A stretch of DNA of 64,000 nt, from positions 186,001 through 250,000 of the forward strand of contig NZ_SCOU01000001.1 in NCBI RefSeq assembly GCF_005502435.1. Direction: 5' to 3'. This document shows positions 10,321 through 21,606 of this stretch, piece by piece. Below the pieces are notes generated by a model. It was not told the DNA's origin and did no database searches. It saw only the letters and a program-made list of their open reading frames with translations. Both the position numbers and the translations under genes were made by a program. Within the stretch, counting starts at the first letter, position 1. Every line of letters begins with the position of its first letter. This DNA comes from Methylobacillus flagellatus (GTDB lineage: Bacteria; Pseudomonadota; Gammaproteobacteria; Burkholderiales; Methylophilaceae).

Positions 10321-10785
10321 TTATTTTTCCAGCAGACTGCGCAGCATCCAGGCGGTTTTTTCATGCAACTGCAAACGTTGCGTGAGCAGGTCGGCCGTGG
10401 CTTCATCCGCAGCTTTTTCGGCCGCCGGGAACACCGAACGTGCGGTACGCACCACGGCTTCGTGACCAGCCACCAGTTCGCGGATCATGTCTTCGGCCTT
10501 GGGCACGCTTTCACTCTCCTTGATCGAGGCCAGCTTGACGAAGTCGCGGTAAGTGCCCGGTGCATAGAAATCCAGCGAACGGATACGTTCGGCCACCAGG
10601 TCAACCGCCAGCGCCAATTCGGTGTACTGGGCTTCGAACATCAGATGCAGGGTGTTGAACATGGGCCCGGTCACGTTCCAGTGGAAGTAATGGGTCTTCA
10701 GGTACAGCGTGTAGGTGTCAGCCAGCAGATGGGATAAACCTTCTGCGATCTTCTTGCGGTCTTTTTCGTTGATGCCGATATCCAT
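10321..10785 (-). CDS. dps: Dps-family ferritin-like DNA-protection protein
   Basis: The 154-residue product is a Dps/miniferritin. The ferroxidase-site segments are visible: [16 protein letters not shown] (His and His of one subunit) and the later [11 protein letters not shown] with the Asp/Glu ligands. Dps dodecamers oxidise Fe(II) with hydrogen peroxide and store it, which prevents Fenton damage. A strong AAGGAGG site precedes the ATG at 10785; the in-frame ATG 11 codons upstream has none. It lies 152 bp downstream of oxyR in the same direction. OxyR commonly activates dps, so that control is likely here. Confidence 0.93.
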   Translation of the reverse strand: MDIGINEKDRKKIAEGLSHLLADTYTLYLKTHYFHWNVTGPMFNTLHLMFEAQYTELALAVDLVAERIRSLDFYAPGTYRDFVKLASIKESESVPKAEDMIRELVAGHEAVVRTARSVFPAAEKAADEATADLLTQRLQLHEKTAWMLRSLLEK

Positions 10786-10937
10786 AAAAGCCTCCTTGGT
10801 TGATGGTGAAGTTGACAAGATTGATGCAGGTATATTGCAAGAGGGCGCGTCATCAGCCGCGCTATAGCCTGGCAGTTAGCCCGGCCCGGCTTGCGCCCGT
10901 GTCTATTGAATGACAAGCGCTGCCAGTGACAGTTCGT

Positions 10938-11876
10938 TTAATGTTCCGCTGGCAACTCCAGTCCGCGGATGCCGCTCAGCTTGGCGTCCAGGATGGCCTG
11001 ACGGACCAGTTCGACCGCTTGCGGACGCGGGAAACTCTTGCGCCAGGCCAGCGCCATGCGCCTGACCGGTACCGGTTCAGCGAAGGATTTGAACACCAGC
11101 ATGCGGTTCTCTTCACGCGTGGGGATGCAGGCCGTGCTGGGCAATATGGTGATGCCGGCACCTGAGGCCACCATGTAGCGTATGGTCTCCAGCGAGCTGC
11201 CTTCCAGGGTCTGCTGCATGCCGTTGGCGGTCTGACTGACCCCTAATTGCGGGCACATCTTGAGTACCTGGTCACGGAAGCAGTGCCCGGCACCCAGCAG
11301 CAGGACCGTCTCGTCACTGAGCGATTCCGCTTCTATGCTGCTGCGCTTGCCCCATTCGTGGTCTGCCGGCAGCGCGATCTGGAACGGCTCGTCGTACAAG
11401 GCTAGTGTGACCACGCCGGGCTCGGTGAAGGGCAGCGAGATGATGATCAGATCCAGCTTGCCCCGCTTGAGCTGTTCGCGCAGGTCGGCGGTGTAGCTTT
11501 CCTGGATGATGAGCTGCATATTGGGTGCACGTTTGCGCAGCAGAGGCAGGATCTGCGGCAACAGATACGGGCCGGCGGTGTAGATGGCGCCCAGCCGCAG
11601 CGGATGCCCGAGCGGGTCACCACTCTGCTGGGCGATGGCTTTGATGCCTGCGGCCTCTTCCAGGATGCGTCCCGCCTGTGCCACGATGAGCTCGCCTACT
11701 GCAGTCAGCGTGATTTCGCTGGAACCACGCTCGAAGATAGCGATGCCCAGCTCTTCTTCCAGTTTCTTGATGCCTACACTGAGTGTGGGCTGGCTCACGA
11801 AACAGGCTTCTGCAGCACGGCCAAAATGGCGCTCGCGCGCCACAGCCACCACATAGCGCAGCTCGGTCAAGGTCAT
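10938..11876 (-). CDS. oxyR: OxyR, hydrogen-peroxide-sensing LysR-type regulator
   Basis: The 312-residue product has an N-terminal LysR winged helix-turn-helix (about 1-60, LRYVVAVARERHFGRAA) and a type 2 periplasmic-binding-like sensor domain. The two redox cysteines that define OxyR sit at C199 and C208 in GHC-FRDQVLKMC, exactly the E. coli numbering, so this is OxyR rather than a generic LysR protein. It should form a disulfide on peroxide exposure and activate defence genes. Its start is 123 bp from the divergent ftsK, and dps lies directly downstream. Confidence 0.93.
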   Translation of the reverse strand: MTLTELRYVVAVARERHFGRAAEACFVSQPTLSVGIKKLEEELGIAIFERGSSEITLTAVGELIVAQAGRILEEAAGIKAIAQQSGDPLGHPLRLGAIYTAGPYLLPQILPLLRKRAPNMQLIIQESYTADLREQLKRGKLDLIIISLPFTEPGVVTLALYDEPFQIALPADHEWGKRSSIEAESLSDETVLLLGAGHCFRDQVLKMCPQLGVSQTANGMQQTLEGSSLETIRYMVASGAGITILPSTACIPTREENRMLVFKSFAEPVPVRRMALAWRKSFPRPQAVELVRQAILDAKLSGIRGLELPAEH

Positions 11877-11999
11877 CGTTGTAGCCTATGCTGAATCACA
11901 ATGTGATAGATTTTACGCGGCTTTTGTCTCGTCACGACAGTCTGTTGATGCTGTTATAATCAAAATCACTTCCAAACACCTTCCGGCCAGTCAAAAATT

Positions 12000-14339
12000 T
12001 TGTTTTTCCGCAAAAAATCTGCCCCGCTGAATCGCCGCCGTGTCACACCGACCGAGAAGGCGACGCCGTCCCGGTCTGCACCGGCGACGCCCGCGACCCC
12101 TCTGCACCCGGTGGTACGTGAAGCCTGGTGGTTGGTACTGGTCACTATAGGGCTGTATCTGGCGGTAGTGCTGTTCAGTTACAACCCGGACGATGCGTCC
12201 TGGTCGCACAGTGTCAATGAAGCGGCCCAGGTGCACAACGCGGGTGGCAGCTTCGGTGCCTGGCTGTCCGATGTACTGCTTTACCTGTTCGGTAGTTCGG
12301 CCTGGTGGCTGGTGGTGCTGGCCTTCTATGCCATGTGGCTGATCTACCTGCGGCTGGATACCGACACCGGCGCCCAGCGCCCGGTGTTGTGGTTCAACGG
12401 CATCGGTTTTTTGCTGCTGTTACTGGCATCCGCCGCACTGGAAGCCGGTCACTTCGTGAGTCTGGGCGCGGATCTGCCCGAAGCGCCCGGTGGCGTGCTG
12501 GGCCTGGCGGTGGATGCGGGCTTGCGCAACATATTTGGCTTCACCGGCTCCACCCTGATTCTGCTGGTCACGGCCGCCGCTGGTTTCAGCCTGTTCACGG
12601 GCTGGTCCTGGCTGATGATGACCGAAAAACTGGGTGCTGCGCTGGAAGTCAGCTTCCTGTTCCTGCGTGAGCGCTGGCAGGACTGGATGGACAGGCGTGC
12701 AGGCAAGCAGGTGGAAGCCAAGCGCAACCGTTATGTGCAGGAAGAGCGCAAGCGCACCGAAGACCGTCCGGTGGTGCAGATCGAAACGCCAGCCTTGCAG
12801 ATCATCCAGAGTGACCGCGTGGAAAAAGAGCGCCAGGTGCCGCTGTTCCAAAGCCTGCCGGATTCGCCCTTGCCACCGCTGCATCTGCTGGATGAGCCGC
12901 AGGGCACGGTGGAAGTGCAATCGGCCGAGACGCTGGAATTCACTTCGCGCCTGATCGAGCGCAAGCTCATGGACTTCGGTATCGAGGTCAAGGTGCTGAC
13001 CGCCTTGCCCGGCCCGGTGATCACGCGCTACGAGCTGGAACCGGCAGCAGGCGTCAAAGGCAGCCAGGTCACCAATCTCTCCAAGGACCTGGCGCGTGCC
13101 TTGTCGGTGGTGAGCATACGCGTGGTGGAGACCATCCCCGGCAAGAGCTGCATGGGCCTGGAGATCCCCAACCCCAAACGTCAGGTGGTCTACCTGTCGG
13201 AGATCCTCGGCTCGCAAGTCTATGCCGATGTGCATTCGCCACTGGCGATGGCGCTGGGCAAGGACATCGCTGGCAAGCCGGTGGTGGCCGACCTGGCCAA
13301 GATGCCGCACGTGCTGGTGGCCGGGACCACCGGTTCCGGCAAATCGGTCGCCATCAATGCGCTGATCCTCAGCCTGCTCTATAAGGCCGAAGCCAGTCAG
13401 GTACGCCTGATCCTGGTCGACCCCAAGATGCTGGAACTGTCGGTCTACGAAGGCATTCCGCATCTGCTGGCGCCAGTGGTCACCGACATGCGTCAAGCCG
13501 CCAGTGCACTCAACTGGTGTGTGGCCGAGATGGAGCGCCGCTACAAGCTGATGTCGGCGCTGGGGGTGCGTAACCTGGCCGGCTACAACCAGAAGATCCG
13601 TGACGCCCAAAAAGCCGGTACGCCGCTCACCCATCCGTTCTCGATCACGCCAGACAGTCCGGAGCCCCTAGACGAGATGCCGCTCATCGTGGTGGTCATC
13701 GACGAGCTGGCTGACCTGATGATGGTGGTCGGCAAGAAGGTGGAAGAACTGATCGCCCGACTGGCGCAGAAGGCACGTGCTTCCGGCATCCATCTGGTGC
13801 TTGCCACGCAGCGTCCTTCGGTGGATGTCATCACCGGGCTCATCAAGGCCAATATCCCCACCCGCGTGGCATTCCAGGTATCCAGCAAGATCGACTCGCG
13901 CACCATCCTCGACCAGATGGGCGCAGAAGCCCTGCTGGGACAGGGTGACATGCTGTATCAGCCGCCCGGCACCAGTTATTCGCAGCGTATCCACGGCGCG
14001 TTCGTTTCCGACCAGGAAGTGCACCGCGTGGTGGAGAACCTCAAGGCACATGGCGAACCAAATTACATCGAGGGCATTCTCACTGGAGCCAGTGAAGAGA
14101 ATGAAGAGGGCGGCAGCACGTCTGGTGAAGGTGGCGGCGAGACCGACCCCCTTTACGACGAGGCGGTGGCCATCGTGCTCAAAACACGACGTGCTTCCAT
14201 CTCTGCGGTGCAGCGCCATCTGCGTATCGGTTATAACCGTGCTGCACGGCTGATCGAAGAGATGGAACGCGCCGGTCTGGTGTCCTCCATGCAGAGCAAC
14301 GGCAACCGCGAGGTGCTGGCTCCCAATCACGCCGAATGA
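12000..14339 (+). CDS. ftsK: FtsK/SpoIIIE-family DNA translocase
   Basis: The 779-residue product has four hydrophobic segments in the first ~210 residues (membrane anchor at the septum), a shorter-than-E. coli linker, the FtsK motor with Walker A GTTGSGKS (about residue 443) and Walker [12 protein letters not shown], and a C-terminal gamma winged-helix domain (about 715-779) that reads KOPS sites. It pumps chromosome termini across the division site. The start is uncertain: the frame opens at a TTG (12000) with no clear ribosome site and no in-frame ATG near it. A perfect TATAAT at 11955-11960 may be its -10 element. Confidence 0.93.
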   Translation: MFFRKKSAPLNRRRVTPTEKATPSRSAPATPATPLHPVVREAWWLVLVTIGLYLAVVLFSYNPDDASWSHSVNEAAQVHNAGGSFGAWLSDVLLYLFGSSAWWLVVLAFYAMWLIYLRLDTDTGAQRPVLWFNGIGFLLLLLASAALEAGHFVSLGADLPEAPGGVLGLAVDAGLRNIFGFTGSTLILLVTAAAGFSLFTGWSWLMMTEKLGAALEVSFLFLRERWQDWMDRRAGKQVEAKRNRYVQEERKRTEDRPVVQIETPALQIIQSDRVEKERQVPLFQSLPDSPLPPLHLLDEPQGTVEVQSAETLEFTSRLIERKLMDFGIEVKVLTALPGPVITRYELEPAAGVKGSQVTNLSKDLARALSVVSIRVVETIPGKSCMGLEIPNPKRQVVYLSEILGSQVYADVHSPLAMALGKDIAGKPVVADLAKMPHVLVAGTTGSGKSVAINALILSLLYKAEASQVRLILVDPKMLELSVYEGIPHLLAPVVTDMRQAASALNWCVAEMERRYKLMSALGVRNLAGYNQKIRDAQKAGTPLTHPFSITPDSPEPLDEMPLIVVVIDELADLMMVVGKKVEELIARLAQKARASGIHLVLATQRPSVDVITGLIKANIPTRVAFQVSSKIDSRTILDQMGAEALLGQGDMLYQPPGTSYSQRIHGAFVSDQEVHRVVENLKAHGEPNYIEGILTGASEENEEGGSTSGEGGGETDPLYDEAVAIVLKTRRASISAVQRHLRIGYNRAARLIEEMERAGLVSSMQSNGNREVLAPNHAE

Positions 14340-14349
14340 CAGAGGCTTT

Positions 14350-14955
14350 ATGAAACGACTCCTGATGTTGTTATTGCTGCTACCCGCGCTTGCTCAAGCA
14401 GGAGGCACCGAGCAGCTTAAAACCTTTTTCCGTAGCACCAGTGCCATGAAAGCGCAGTTCCTGCAGGTGGTGACCGATTCCCAAGGCCGCAAGGTGCAGC
14501 AGGTGGATGGCAGCATGCAGTTGCAGCGCCCGGGCAAATTCCGCTGGGATTACAACAAACCGTTCGTGCAGCAGATCATCGGTGATGGCAAACGTGTCTG
14601 GCTGTATGACCCGGAGCTGAACCAGGTGACGGTTCGCGACATGGGCCAGGCGCTGGGTTCCAGCCCTGCCGCTTTGCTGGCGGGCAGCAAGGAGATCGAG
14701 AACAGCTTCGTACTCAAGGACGAGAAGCGCGGCGATGGGCTGGAGTGGGTATCCGCCACGCCCAAGCAACAGGAAAGCGGCTTTGAGCGTGTGCTGCTGG
14801 GCTTTGCCCAGGGCCAGTTGCGCGAGGTGGAGATGCATGACAGCTTCGGTCATCTGACCCGCATCCAGTTCTCCAGCATAGAAGTGAACCCCGGCCTGAG
14901 TGCACAGAGCTTCCGCTTCGTGGTGCCCAGCGGCGCGGACGTGGTGGGTGAATAG
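14350..14955 (+). CDS. lolA: Periplasmic lipoprotein carrier LolA
   Basis: The 201-residue product starts with a clear Sec signal peptide (cleavage expected after A-Q-A at residue 17). The LolA fold follows, with the conserved RPGKFRWDYNKPFVQQII segment that forms part of the hydrophobic cavity. LolA carries lipoproteins from the LolCDE complex to LolB at the outer membrane. It begins 10 bp after ftsK, and its last 8 bases overlap the start of rarA, the widespread ftsK-lolA-rarA-serS order. Confidence 0.94.
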   Translation: MKRLLMLLLLLPALAQAGGTEQLKTFFRSTSAMKAQFLQVVTDSQGRKVQQVDGSMQLQRPGKFRWDYNKPFVQQIIGDGKRVWLYDPELNQVTVRDMGQALGSSPAALLAGSKEIENSFVLKDEKRGDGLEWVSATPKQQESGFERVLLGFAQGQLREVEMHDSFGHLTRIQFSSIEVNPGLSAQSFRFVVPSGADVVGE

Positions 14956-16288
14956 TCTGTTCGAAACGCCTGCTCCGCAGGCGCCACTGGCAGAACAACT
15001 GCGTCCCAAGACGTTGGCGGATGTGGTCGGTCAGTCGCATCTGCTCGGGGAAGGCAAGCCGCTGCGTCTGGCGTTCACCTCGGGCAAGCTGCCGTCCATG
15101 ATCCTGTGGGGGCCGCCCGGTGTGGGCAAGACCACGCTGGCGCGCCTGATCGCCAATACCGCCGATGCCGAGTTCATTCCGCTGTCGGCGGTGCTGGCAG
15201 GCGTCAAGGACATCCGCGATGCAGTGCAACGTGCCGAACACACGCTGCAGCAATCCGGGCGCTGCACCATCATGTTCGTGGACGAGGTGCACCGCTTCAA
15301 CAAGTCGCAGCAGGATGCCTTCCTGCCTTTTGTTGAAAGCGGTTTGCTCACCTTCATCGGCGCCACCACCGAAAACCCGTCTTTTGAAGTCAACAGCGCT
15401 CTGCTGAGTCGTGCCCAGGTGTATGTGCTGAATGCACTCTCCGAAGCCGAGTTGTCACAACTGCTGGACCGCGCGCTTGAGGTGGCCGGGCAGGGCGTGA
15501 CGCTGAGCGCCGAGGTGCGCGAACAGGTGCTGGGCTATGCCGATGGCGATGCACGCCGCTTGCTCAACTTTGCCGAGGGCTTGTTCAACGCCGCTCATGC
15601 GGCGGGGCTCAAGGAAATCGATGTAGAATTCCTGCAATCCACGCTGGGCAGCAAGTTGCGCCGCTTCGACAAGGGTGGCGAGGCGTTTTATGACCAGATC
15701 TCCGCGCTGCATAAGTCGGTGCGCGGCTCCAATCCGGATGCGGCACTGTACTGGTTCCTGCGCATGATCGATGGCGGCGCCGACCCGCGTTATCTGGCAC
15801 GCCGTATCGTGCGCATGGCCGTGGAAGACATCGGCCTGGCCGATCCACGCGCGCAGACCATGGCGCTGGAAGCCAGCGAGATCTTCGAACGGCTGGGTTC
15901 ACCCGAAGGCGAACTGGCCTTGTCGAATGCGGTGATCTACCTGGCCGTGGCCGCCAAGAGCAACGCGGCCTACAACGCCTACAACGAGGCCAAGGCCTTT
16001 GTCGCCAGCGACCAGTCGCACCCGGTGCCGCTGCATCTGCGCAATGCGCCCACCAAGCTGATGAAGTCGCTGGATTACGGCAAGGAATACCGTTACGCCC
16101 ATCATGAGCCGGACGCGTATGCGGCTGGTGAGCGCTATTTTCCGGACCAGATGACGCCACCGCAGTTCTACCTGCCTACGCCGCGCGGGCTGGAAGCCAA
16201 GATCGGTGAAAAACTGGCACACCTCAAACAGCTGGATGCGCAGTATCATGCGCGCAATCCTGATAAGCACGATCCCAAAAAGAAATAA
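14948..16288 (+). CDS. rarA: Replication-associated recombination protein RarA (MgsA), AAA+ ATPase
   Basis: The 446-residue product is a clamp-loader-like AAA+ ATPase acting at stalled replication forks. The APLAEQLRPKTL start, Walker [10 protein letters not shown] (about residues 55-63), Walker B MFVDEVHRFN, sensor motif GATTENPSFE and C-terminal tetramerisation region are all present. I chose the GTG at 14948 because homology begins with NSLFETPAPQAPLAEQLRP. It overlaps the end of lolA by 8 bases in another frame, suggesting translational coupling. An upstream extension inside lolA is not family-like. Confidence 0.94.
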   Translation: MNSLFETPAPQAPLAEQLRPKTLADVVGQSHLLGEGKPLRLAFTSGKLPSMILWGPPGVGKTTLARLIANTADAEFIPLSAVLAGVKDIRDAVQRAEHTLQQSGRCTIMFVDEVHRFNKSQQDAFLPFVESGLLTFIGATTENPSFEVNSALLSRAQVYVLNALSEAELSQLLDRALEVAGQGVTLSAEVREQVLGYADGDARRLLNFAEGLFNAAHAAGLKEIDVEFLQSTLGSKLRRFDKGGEAFYDQISALHKSVRGSNPDAALYWFLRMIDGGADPRYLARRIVRMAVEDIGLADPRAQTMALEASEIFERLGSPEGELALSNAVIYLAVAAKSNAAYNAYNEAKAFVASDQSHPVPLHLRNAPTKLMKSLDYGKEYRYAHHEPDAYAAGERYFPDQMTPPQFYLPTPRGLEAKIGEKLAHLKQLDAQYHARNPDKHDPKKK

Positions 16289-16296
16289 GCGCAGCG

Positions 16297-17649
<1,353 letters not shown>

Positions 17650-17661
17650 GCTATTGCCAGC

Positions 17662-17704
17662 AAAAAAAGCGCGGCCCTGCGTATGCACGGTCGCGCTTTT
17701 GTTT
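17662..17704 (+). terminator. Intrinsic terminator after serS (probably bidirectional)
   Basis: The stem AAAAGCGCGGCC / GGTCGCGCTTTT (12 bp, one G-U pair) is preceded by an A-run and followed by TTTTG. It separates the convergent serS and antiporter genes. Confidence 0.88.
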
Positions 17705-17733
17705 AACTCAGGCGTACTTTTCAGCGCACCTGT

Positions 17734-19488
17734 TCAGTGCTCGTCTTTTTCCTGACTCAAGGTCTCCATCAGCGAGATCTGCATGTGGTAGTGCAGGCGC
17801 ACGAACCAGCGCCATAGCAAGGCCACCAGCGCGCCAGTGACCAGCAACACCATCATCAGTACCTGCCAGGAAGGCTGGATGCCATGCCCCAGCCAGCCTA
17901 TCAGCAGCGCGATCACCAGCAGCATGAGCACAGGCACCCCTTGCGAGATCAGCTTGCGCAGTTTTTCGCCTTCATTCCAGGGGATGCCCTGGGTGCTGTG
18001 GTCGGCGAGCAGCAGGCTCATGGCCTGTGTCTTGCGGAACACCGCGATCAGGAACGGAGAAGACAGCAGCAAGGCACTGCCCCATAGCAGGGCTTTCTCC
18101 CAATCCACACTGTTCATCCAGACAGGCGGTTTGATCCAGTGCAGCCCCAGCAGATGGCTGCCCGCGATGAAGAAGGCGCTGACCAAGCACAGGTTCACAA
18201 AGATCTGCAGCAGCGTCTTGCGGTAGATGGATGCCAGTAAGGCGCTGTCGCTCTCGGGCGGGCTACTCTGCAACCAGCGTGCATACAGGTCGAAGAAGGC
18301 CGCCATGCGTGCGGGCACATGACGGGTGATGCTGGTGGACAAGGGGTCAGCGGCTTTGATCAGGTAAGGGGTCAGCAGGGTGGTGATCACCGAAGCGGCC
18401 ACCGCGATCGGGTACAGAAAATGGCTGGTCACGCCCAGCGTCAAGCCCAATGCCGCGATGATGAAGGAGAATTCGCCGATCTGCGCCATGCCCATGCCCA
18501 CACGCAGCGAGGTGCGGCCATCATTGCCGGCCGCCAGGGTGCCCAGGCTGCAGGAGATGATCTTGCCCAGGATCACTACCAGCGTCACCACCATCACCGG
18601 TTGTGCGTACTGGATGATGGTGTTGGGGTCCAGCAACAGGCCGATGGTGACGAAGAAGATGGCGCTGAACATGTCGCGCACAGGTTTGATCAGGCGCTCG
18701 ATGAGCTTGATCTGGCGCGATTCCGCCATGATGGCGCCTATCATGAACGCCCCCAGGGCCACGCTGTATTCCAGCTTGATCACCAGCAGGCAGAAGCCGA
18801 AACACAAACCCAGCACCGTGATCAGCAGCATCTCGTCGCGCTTGAAGCTGGCCACATACTGCAGCAGGCGCGGCACCAGCAGAATACCGAACACCAGCGA
18901 CACCACCATGAACAGCGTCAGCTTACCCAGTGTGGCGGCAGCATCCAAGGTACTGATGCTGCCGTTCACGGCCAGGCTGGACAGCAGGGCGATGATGCCG
19001 ATGGCGAGGATATCCTCAACGATGAGGATGCCGAAGATGAGCTGGGCGAAGCGCTCGCGCTTCATGTCCAGTTCTTCCAGCGCCTTGACGATGATGGTGG
19101 TGGAGGAGATGGCCAGCATGGCGCCCAGGAACAAGGCATCCATGGTGTTCCAGCTGAAATAGCGGCCGATCTCGTAGCCCAGCCAGATCATCAGCACGAT
19201 CTCGGTGAGGGCGGCCACGATAGCGGTGGCTCCCACGGCGCGCAGTTTGCGCAGGCTGAATTCCAGCCCCAGCGAGAACATCAGGAATACGATGCCCAGT
19301 TCTGCCAGCGTGTTGATGGTGTCCTGATCATGGATGAACGGGAACGGCGGTGTATGCGGGCCGATGATGAGGCCGGCCAGGATGTAGCCCAGCACCACCG
19401 GCTGTTTGAAGCGATGGAACACGATGGTGACCATGCCCGCCACCAGCATGATGACGGCCAGGTCCTGGATGAAAGCTGCTGCGTGCAT
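17734..19488 (-). CDS. CPA2-family cation/proton antiporter (KefB/Kch-type, no TrkA domain)
   Basis: The 584-residue product is a polytopic membrane protein of the monovalent cation:proton antiporter-2 family. About a dozen hydrophobic segments span residues 8-400. The family signatures GYILAGLIIGP (about 35) and LGIVFLMFSLGLEFS (about 65) are present. A further hydrophobic C-terminal extension (about 430-570) replaces the usual cytosolic TrkA-N/C regulatory domain, so nucleotide gating is not expected. The substrate (K+ or Na+ against H+) cannot be told from sequence. It is 11 bp downstream of the mltF stop, counting leftward, so the two may share a transcript. Confidence 0.85.
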   Translation of the reverse strand: MHAAAFIQDLAVIMLVAGMVTIVFHRFKQPVVLGYILAGLIIGPHTPPFPFIHDQDTINTLAELGIVFLMFSLGLEFSLRKLRAVGATAIVAALTEIVLMIWLGYEIGRYFSWNTMDALFLGAMLAISSTTIIVKALEELDMKRERFAQLIFGILIVEDILAIGIIALLSSLAVNGSISTLDAAATLGKLTLFMVVSLVFGILLVPRLLQYVASFKRDEMLLITVLGLCFGFCLLVIKLEYSVALGAFMIGAIMAESRQIKLIERLIKPVRDMFSAIFFVTIGLLLDPNTIIQYAQPVMVVTLVVILGKIISCSLGTLAAGNDGRTSLRVGMGMAQIGEFSFIIAALGLTLGVTSHFLYPIAVAASVITTLLTPYLIKAADPLSTSITRHVPARMAAFFDLYARWLQSSPPESDSALLASIYRKTLLQIFVNLCLVSAFFIAGSHLLGLHWIKPPVWMNSVDWEKALLWGSALLLSSPFLIAVFRKTQAMSLLLADHSTQGIPWNEGEKLRKLISQGVPVLMLLVIALLIGWLGHGIQPSWQVLMMVLLVTGALVALLWRWFVRLHYHMQISLMETLSQEKDEH

Positions 19489-19499
19489 GATGCCCCGTT

Positions 19500-20897
19500 T
19501 TAATGCATACCGACCAGCAGGCCGGGCAGTGGTGCAGGCTGCCGCGCTTCATGCTTCTCCAGGATCTTGTGATAGGTCCGGATCGAATCCACAAAGATCA
19601 CCGGCGCACCGCCGCGCGCAAAGCCATATTTGAGCGTGGTGTAGTACTCGGCCTTGTTGAGCAGGGGCAGTGTCTTCTTCACGTCACCCCAGCTGTCCGG
19701 ATTCAGCTGCATACGTTGTGCCAACACGCGCGCATCTTCCAGATGGGCGTAACCGATGTTGTAGGCGGCCAGTGCCAGCCAGGTGCGGTCCGGCTCCTGT
19801 ATGCGTTCCGGCAGCAGGTCTTTGAGCAGCTGCACATAGCGTGCACCGCCCATGATGCTCTGTTCTGCATCAAGGCGGTCGGTCACGCCCATGCGGTCGG
19901 CGGTATCTTCAGTGAGCATCATCATGCCGCGCACGCCAGTGGGGGAGGTGTTCAGGCGGTCCCAGTGGGATTCCTGATAACTGATGGCCGCCAGCAGACG
20001 CCAGTCTATGCCGGTGACAGCCTCGGCGCGTTTGAAGGCGGCACGGTGTTTGGGCAGCAGGGTGCGGATGCGTTGCAGATAGGTGCTGACATCCACGCTG
20101 TGCAGGCGCTCGGAGTGGCCGTAGTAGCGTTCCAGCAGGCGACGCAGGCTGCCGTCCTTATAGATCTTGGCAAAGAACAGATTGGCCTGGCGGTACAGCC
20201 ACTCATCACTGTTCTTGGGGAAGGCCCAGGCCACCTGCTCAGGCTTGCCCAGTGGCATGGCCACGCCCAGATTGGGATAGAAGTTCTGCACCATGGCCAC
20301 CATGTGGCTGTCAGCCACGGTGTAGGCCAGCGAGCCATCGGCCACTTGTTCCAGCAGTTCGTCCGAACTTACGTTCTTGGGTTCGTTCCAGCGCAGCTTG
20401 GGGTGCTTGTGTGATAACTGGCCCAGGCGTTCGGCGAAGCTGGTGCCGGCTGGCACTGCCAGGGTGTCCTCTGACAGCGTATCCAGGTCCTTGGGCTTGG
20501 CTTGCGCAGTGTTGTAGACCACCTGTTGCTGCACCGTGTTATACGGCACAGTGAATTTGACCAGATGTTCACGCAGATGCGTGATGGTGATGTCGGCAGC
20601 GGCCAGGTCCGCCTGGCCTTTCATGAGGGTGGGGAGAACTTCGTAGATCTTGTTGACCAGTACGAACTCCACACGGTATTCCGGCCCAAGAAACGCCGCG
20701 AACTGCTGCACCAGATCATGTTCCATGCCTGCATATTCATTGTCGCCGTTCAGGTAATAGGTGTTGGGACCGGAGTGCGTGACGACTCGAATGACCTTGC
20801 TATCGCGTACATCGGCCATGCTGGTGGTGTTCTCGCCATTCAGGTCGCAGCCCGTCAAGCCCAGCAGTGCCATCAAAACATAGATGCCTGTTCTCAT
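19500..20897 (-). CDS. mltF: Membrane-bound lytic murein transglycosylase F
   Basis: The 465-residue product is a two-domain lipoprotein. A lipoprotein signal with lipobox L-T-G-C is followed by an extracellular solute-binding type 3 domain (about 35-260) and a C-terminal SLT lysozyme-like domain with the catalytic Glu309 in ISYQES and the GVRGMMMLTEDTA motif. It cleaves peptidoglycan between MurNAc and GlcNAc, forming 1,6-anhydro ends, at the inner face of the outer membrane. The start is set at the ATG at 20897 because it gives a compact lipoprotein signal; a TTG six codons upstream is possible. No good ribosome site is visible at either. Confidence 0.92.
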   Translation of the reverse strand: MRTGIYVLMALLGLTGCDLNGENTTSMADVRDSKVIRVVTHSGPNTYYLNGDNEYAGMEHDLVQQFAAFLGPEYRVEFVLVNKIYEVLPTLMKGQADLAAADITITHLREHLVKFTVPYNTVQQQVVYNTAQAKPKDLDTLSEDTLAVPAGTSFAERLGQLSHKHPKLRWNEPKNVSSDELLEQVADGSLAYTVADSHMVAMVQNFYPNLGVAMPLGKPEQVAWAFPKNSDEWLYRQANLFFAKIYKDGSLRRLLERYYGHSERLHSVDVSTYLQRIRTLLPKHRAAFKRAEAVTGIDWRLLAAISYQESHWDRLNTSPTGVRGMMMLTEDTADRMGVTDRLDAEQSIMGGARYVQLLKDLLPERIQEPDRTWLALAAYNIGYAHLEDARVLAQRMQLNPDSWGDVKKTLPLLNKAEYYTTLKYGFARGGAPVIFVDSIRTYHKILEKHEARQPAPLPGLLVGMH

Positions 20898-21004
20898 CAG
20901 CGGGAGTGTCGCCAAGAATGCGGGCTTTGTCCAGCCTAAACACTATTGCCATGTTGTTGGCACGCGGCGATACAGGGATATGAACCGCAGATGACAGAGA
21001 AAAT

Positions 21005-21033
21005 TTAATCAAACGGTCAGGTAGTGATAGAAT
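21005..21033 (+). promoter_or_regulatory. Putative promoter of tRNA-Ser
   Basis: An extended -10 element TGATAGAAT (hexamer 21028-21033) lies 24 bp before the tRNA. The -35 position (TTAATC at 21005-21010) is weak, as is common with extended -10 promoters. Confidence 0.5.
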
Positions 21034-21056
21034 GCGCATCGCTTCAAGTGAGTCGC

Positions 21057-21147
21057 GGAAAGGTGGCAGAGTGGTCGAATGCGCCGGACTCGAAATTCGG
21101 TATAGCGGTCTCCGCTATCGTGGGTTCAAATCCCACCCTTTCCGCCA
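21057..21147 (+). tRNA. tRNA-Ser(CGA)
   Basis: A 91-nt class II tRNA with acceptor GGAAAGG/CCTTTCC, anticodon CGA (loop CTCGAAA), a long variable arm (ATAGCGG..CCGCTAT) and encoded CCA. Confidence 0.97.
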
Positions 21148-21606
21148 ACCCGCTTTTTCATAAGCGTCCAGTTTCCTCCAGACACATCCGCAAGGCCTTG
21201 TTAAATATGAGGCATTGCTTGGGTTTAATTCTTCGATTCTTTCCATACACTTCCATTCATGTGCGATTGTGTCTGCAGGTGAAGTGTGGTTCATTGTATG
21301 GTCATTGATAACCACATAATGCTTGACCATACTTTCAACGGAACCTGCGTGTTTTTCTGTTTGTCCCATCGGCCGTGTATCGCTTAATATCGATGCAAGC
21401 CTGATCTCCCTGACGGGATACACGCTGTTTAGTGATGCATGTTGCTCGTCTCGACATGCACTGCCTGTGAACCCTGGTGTCAGCGCCATGCGTACCTTCC
21501 CCGCATGCGTACCGTCTAATAGGAGCGGCATGCTGCCCAGAGCATGGGACACGCTGTCGTTCCCTGACGCGCTGCCCCTGCCGAACATCTACTGAAAGAG
21601 TTATTG
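21148..21606. other. 459-bp stretch without a convincing gene
   Basis: This gap lies between tRNA-Ser(CGA) and the ybaL-like gene. It looks more A+T-rich than its surroundings in its first 250 bp. A leftward open frame of about 157 codons (21115-21588) crosses it. That frame runs into the tRNA gene and shows no protein signature I recognise, so I do not call it. No clean copy of the tRNA 3' end is present. It could be a decayed remnant of a tRNA-targeted insertion or just a long leader of the next gene. Confidence 0.5.

Noticed and set aside
17734-19488. Calling this antiporter KefB or KefC by name.
   Set aside because: It lacks the TrkA-N/C domains that define glutathione-gated KefB/KefC, and the cation is unknown.
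21215-21245. Partial likeness of GGGTTTAATTC..CTTTCC to the tRNA-Ser 3' end as an attachment-site copy.
   Set aside because: Too many mismatches and one gap; well below what a real att duplication would show.
21115-21588. Leftward 157-codon frame after tRNA-Ser as an integrase remnant.
   Set aside because: It reads into the tRNA gene, its C-terminal GWDLNPR is just the antisense of the tRNA, and no integrase catalytic motif (R..HxxR..Y) is visible.
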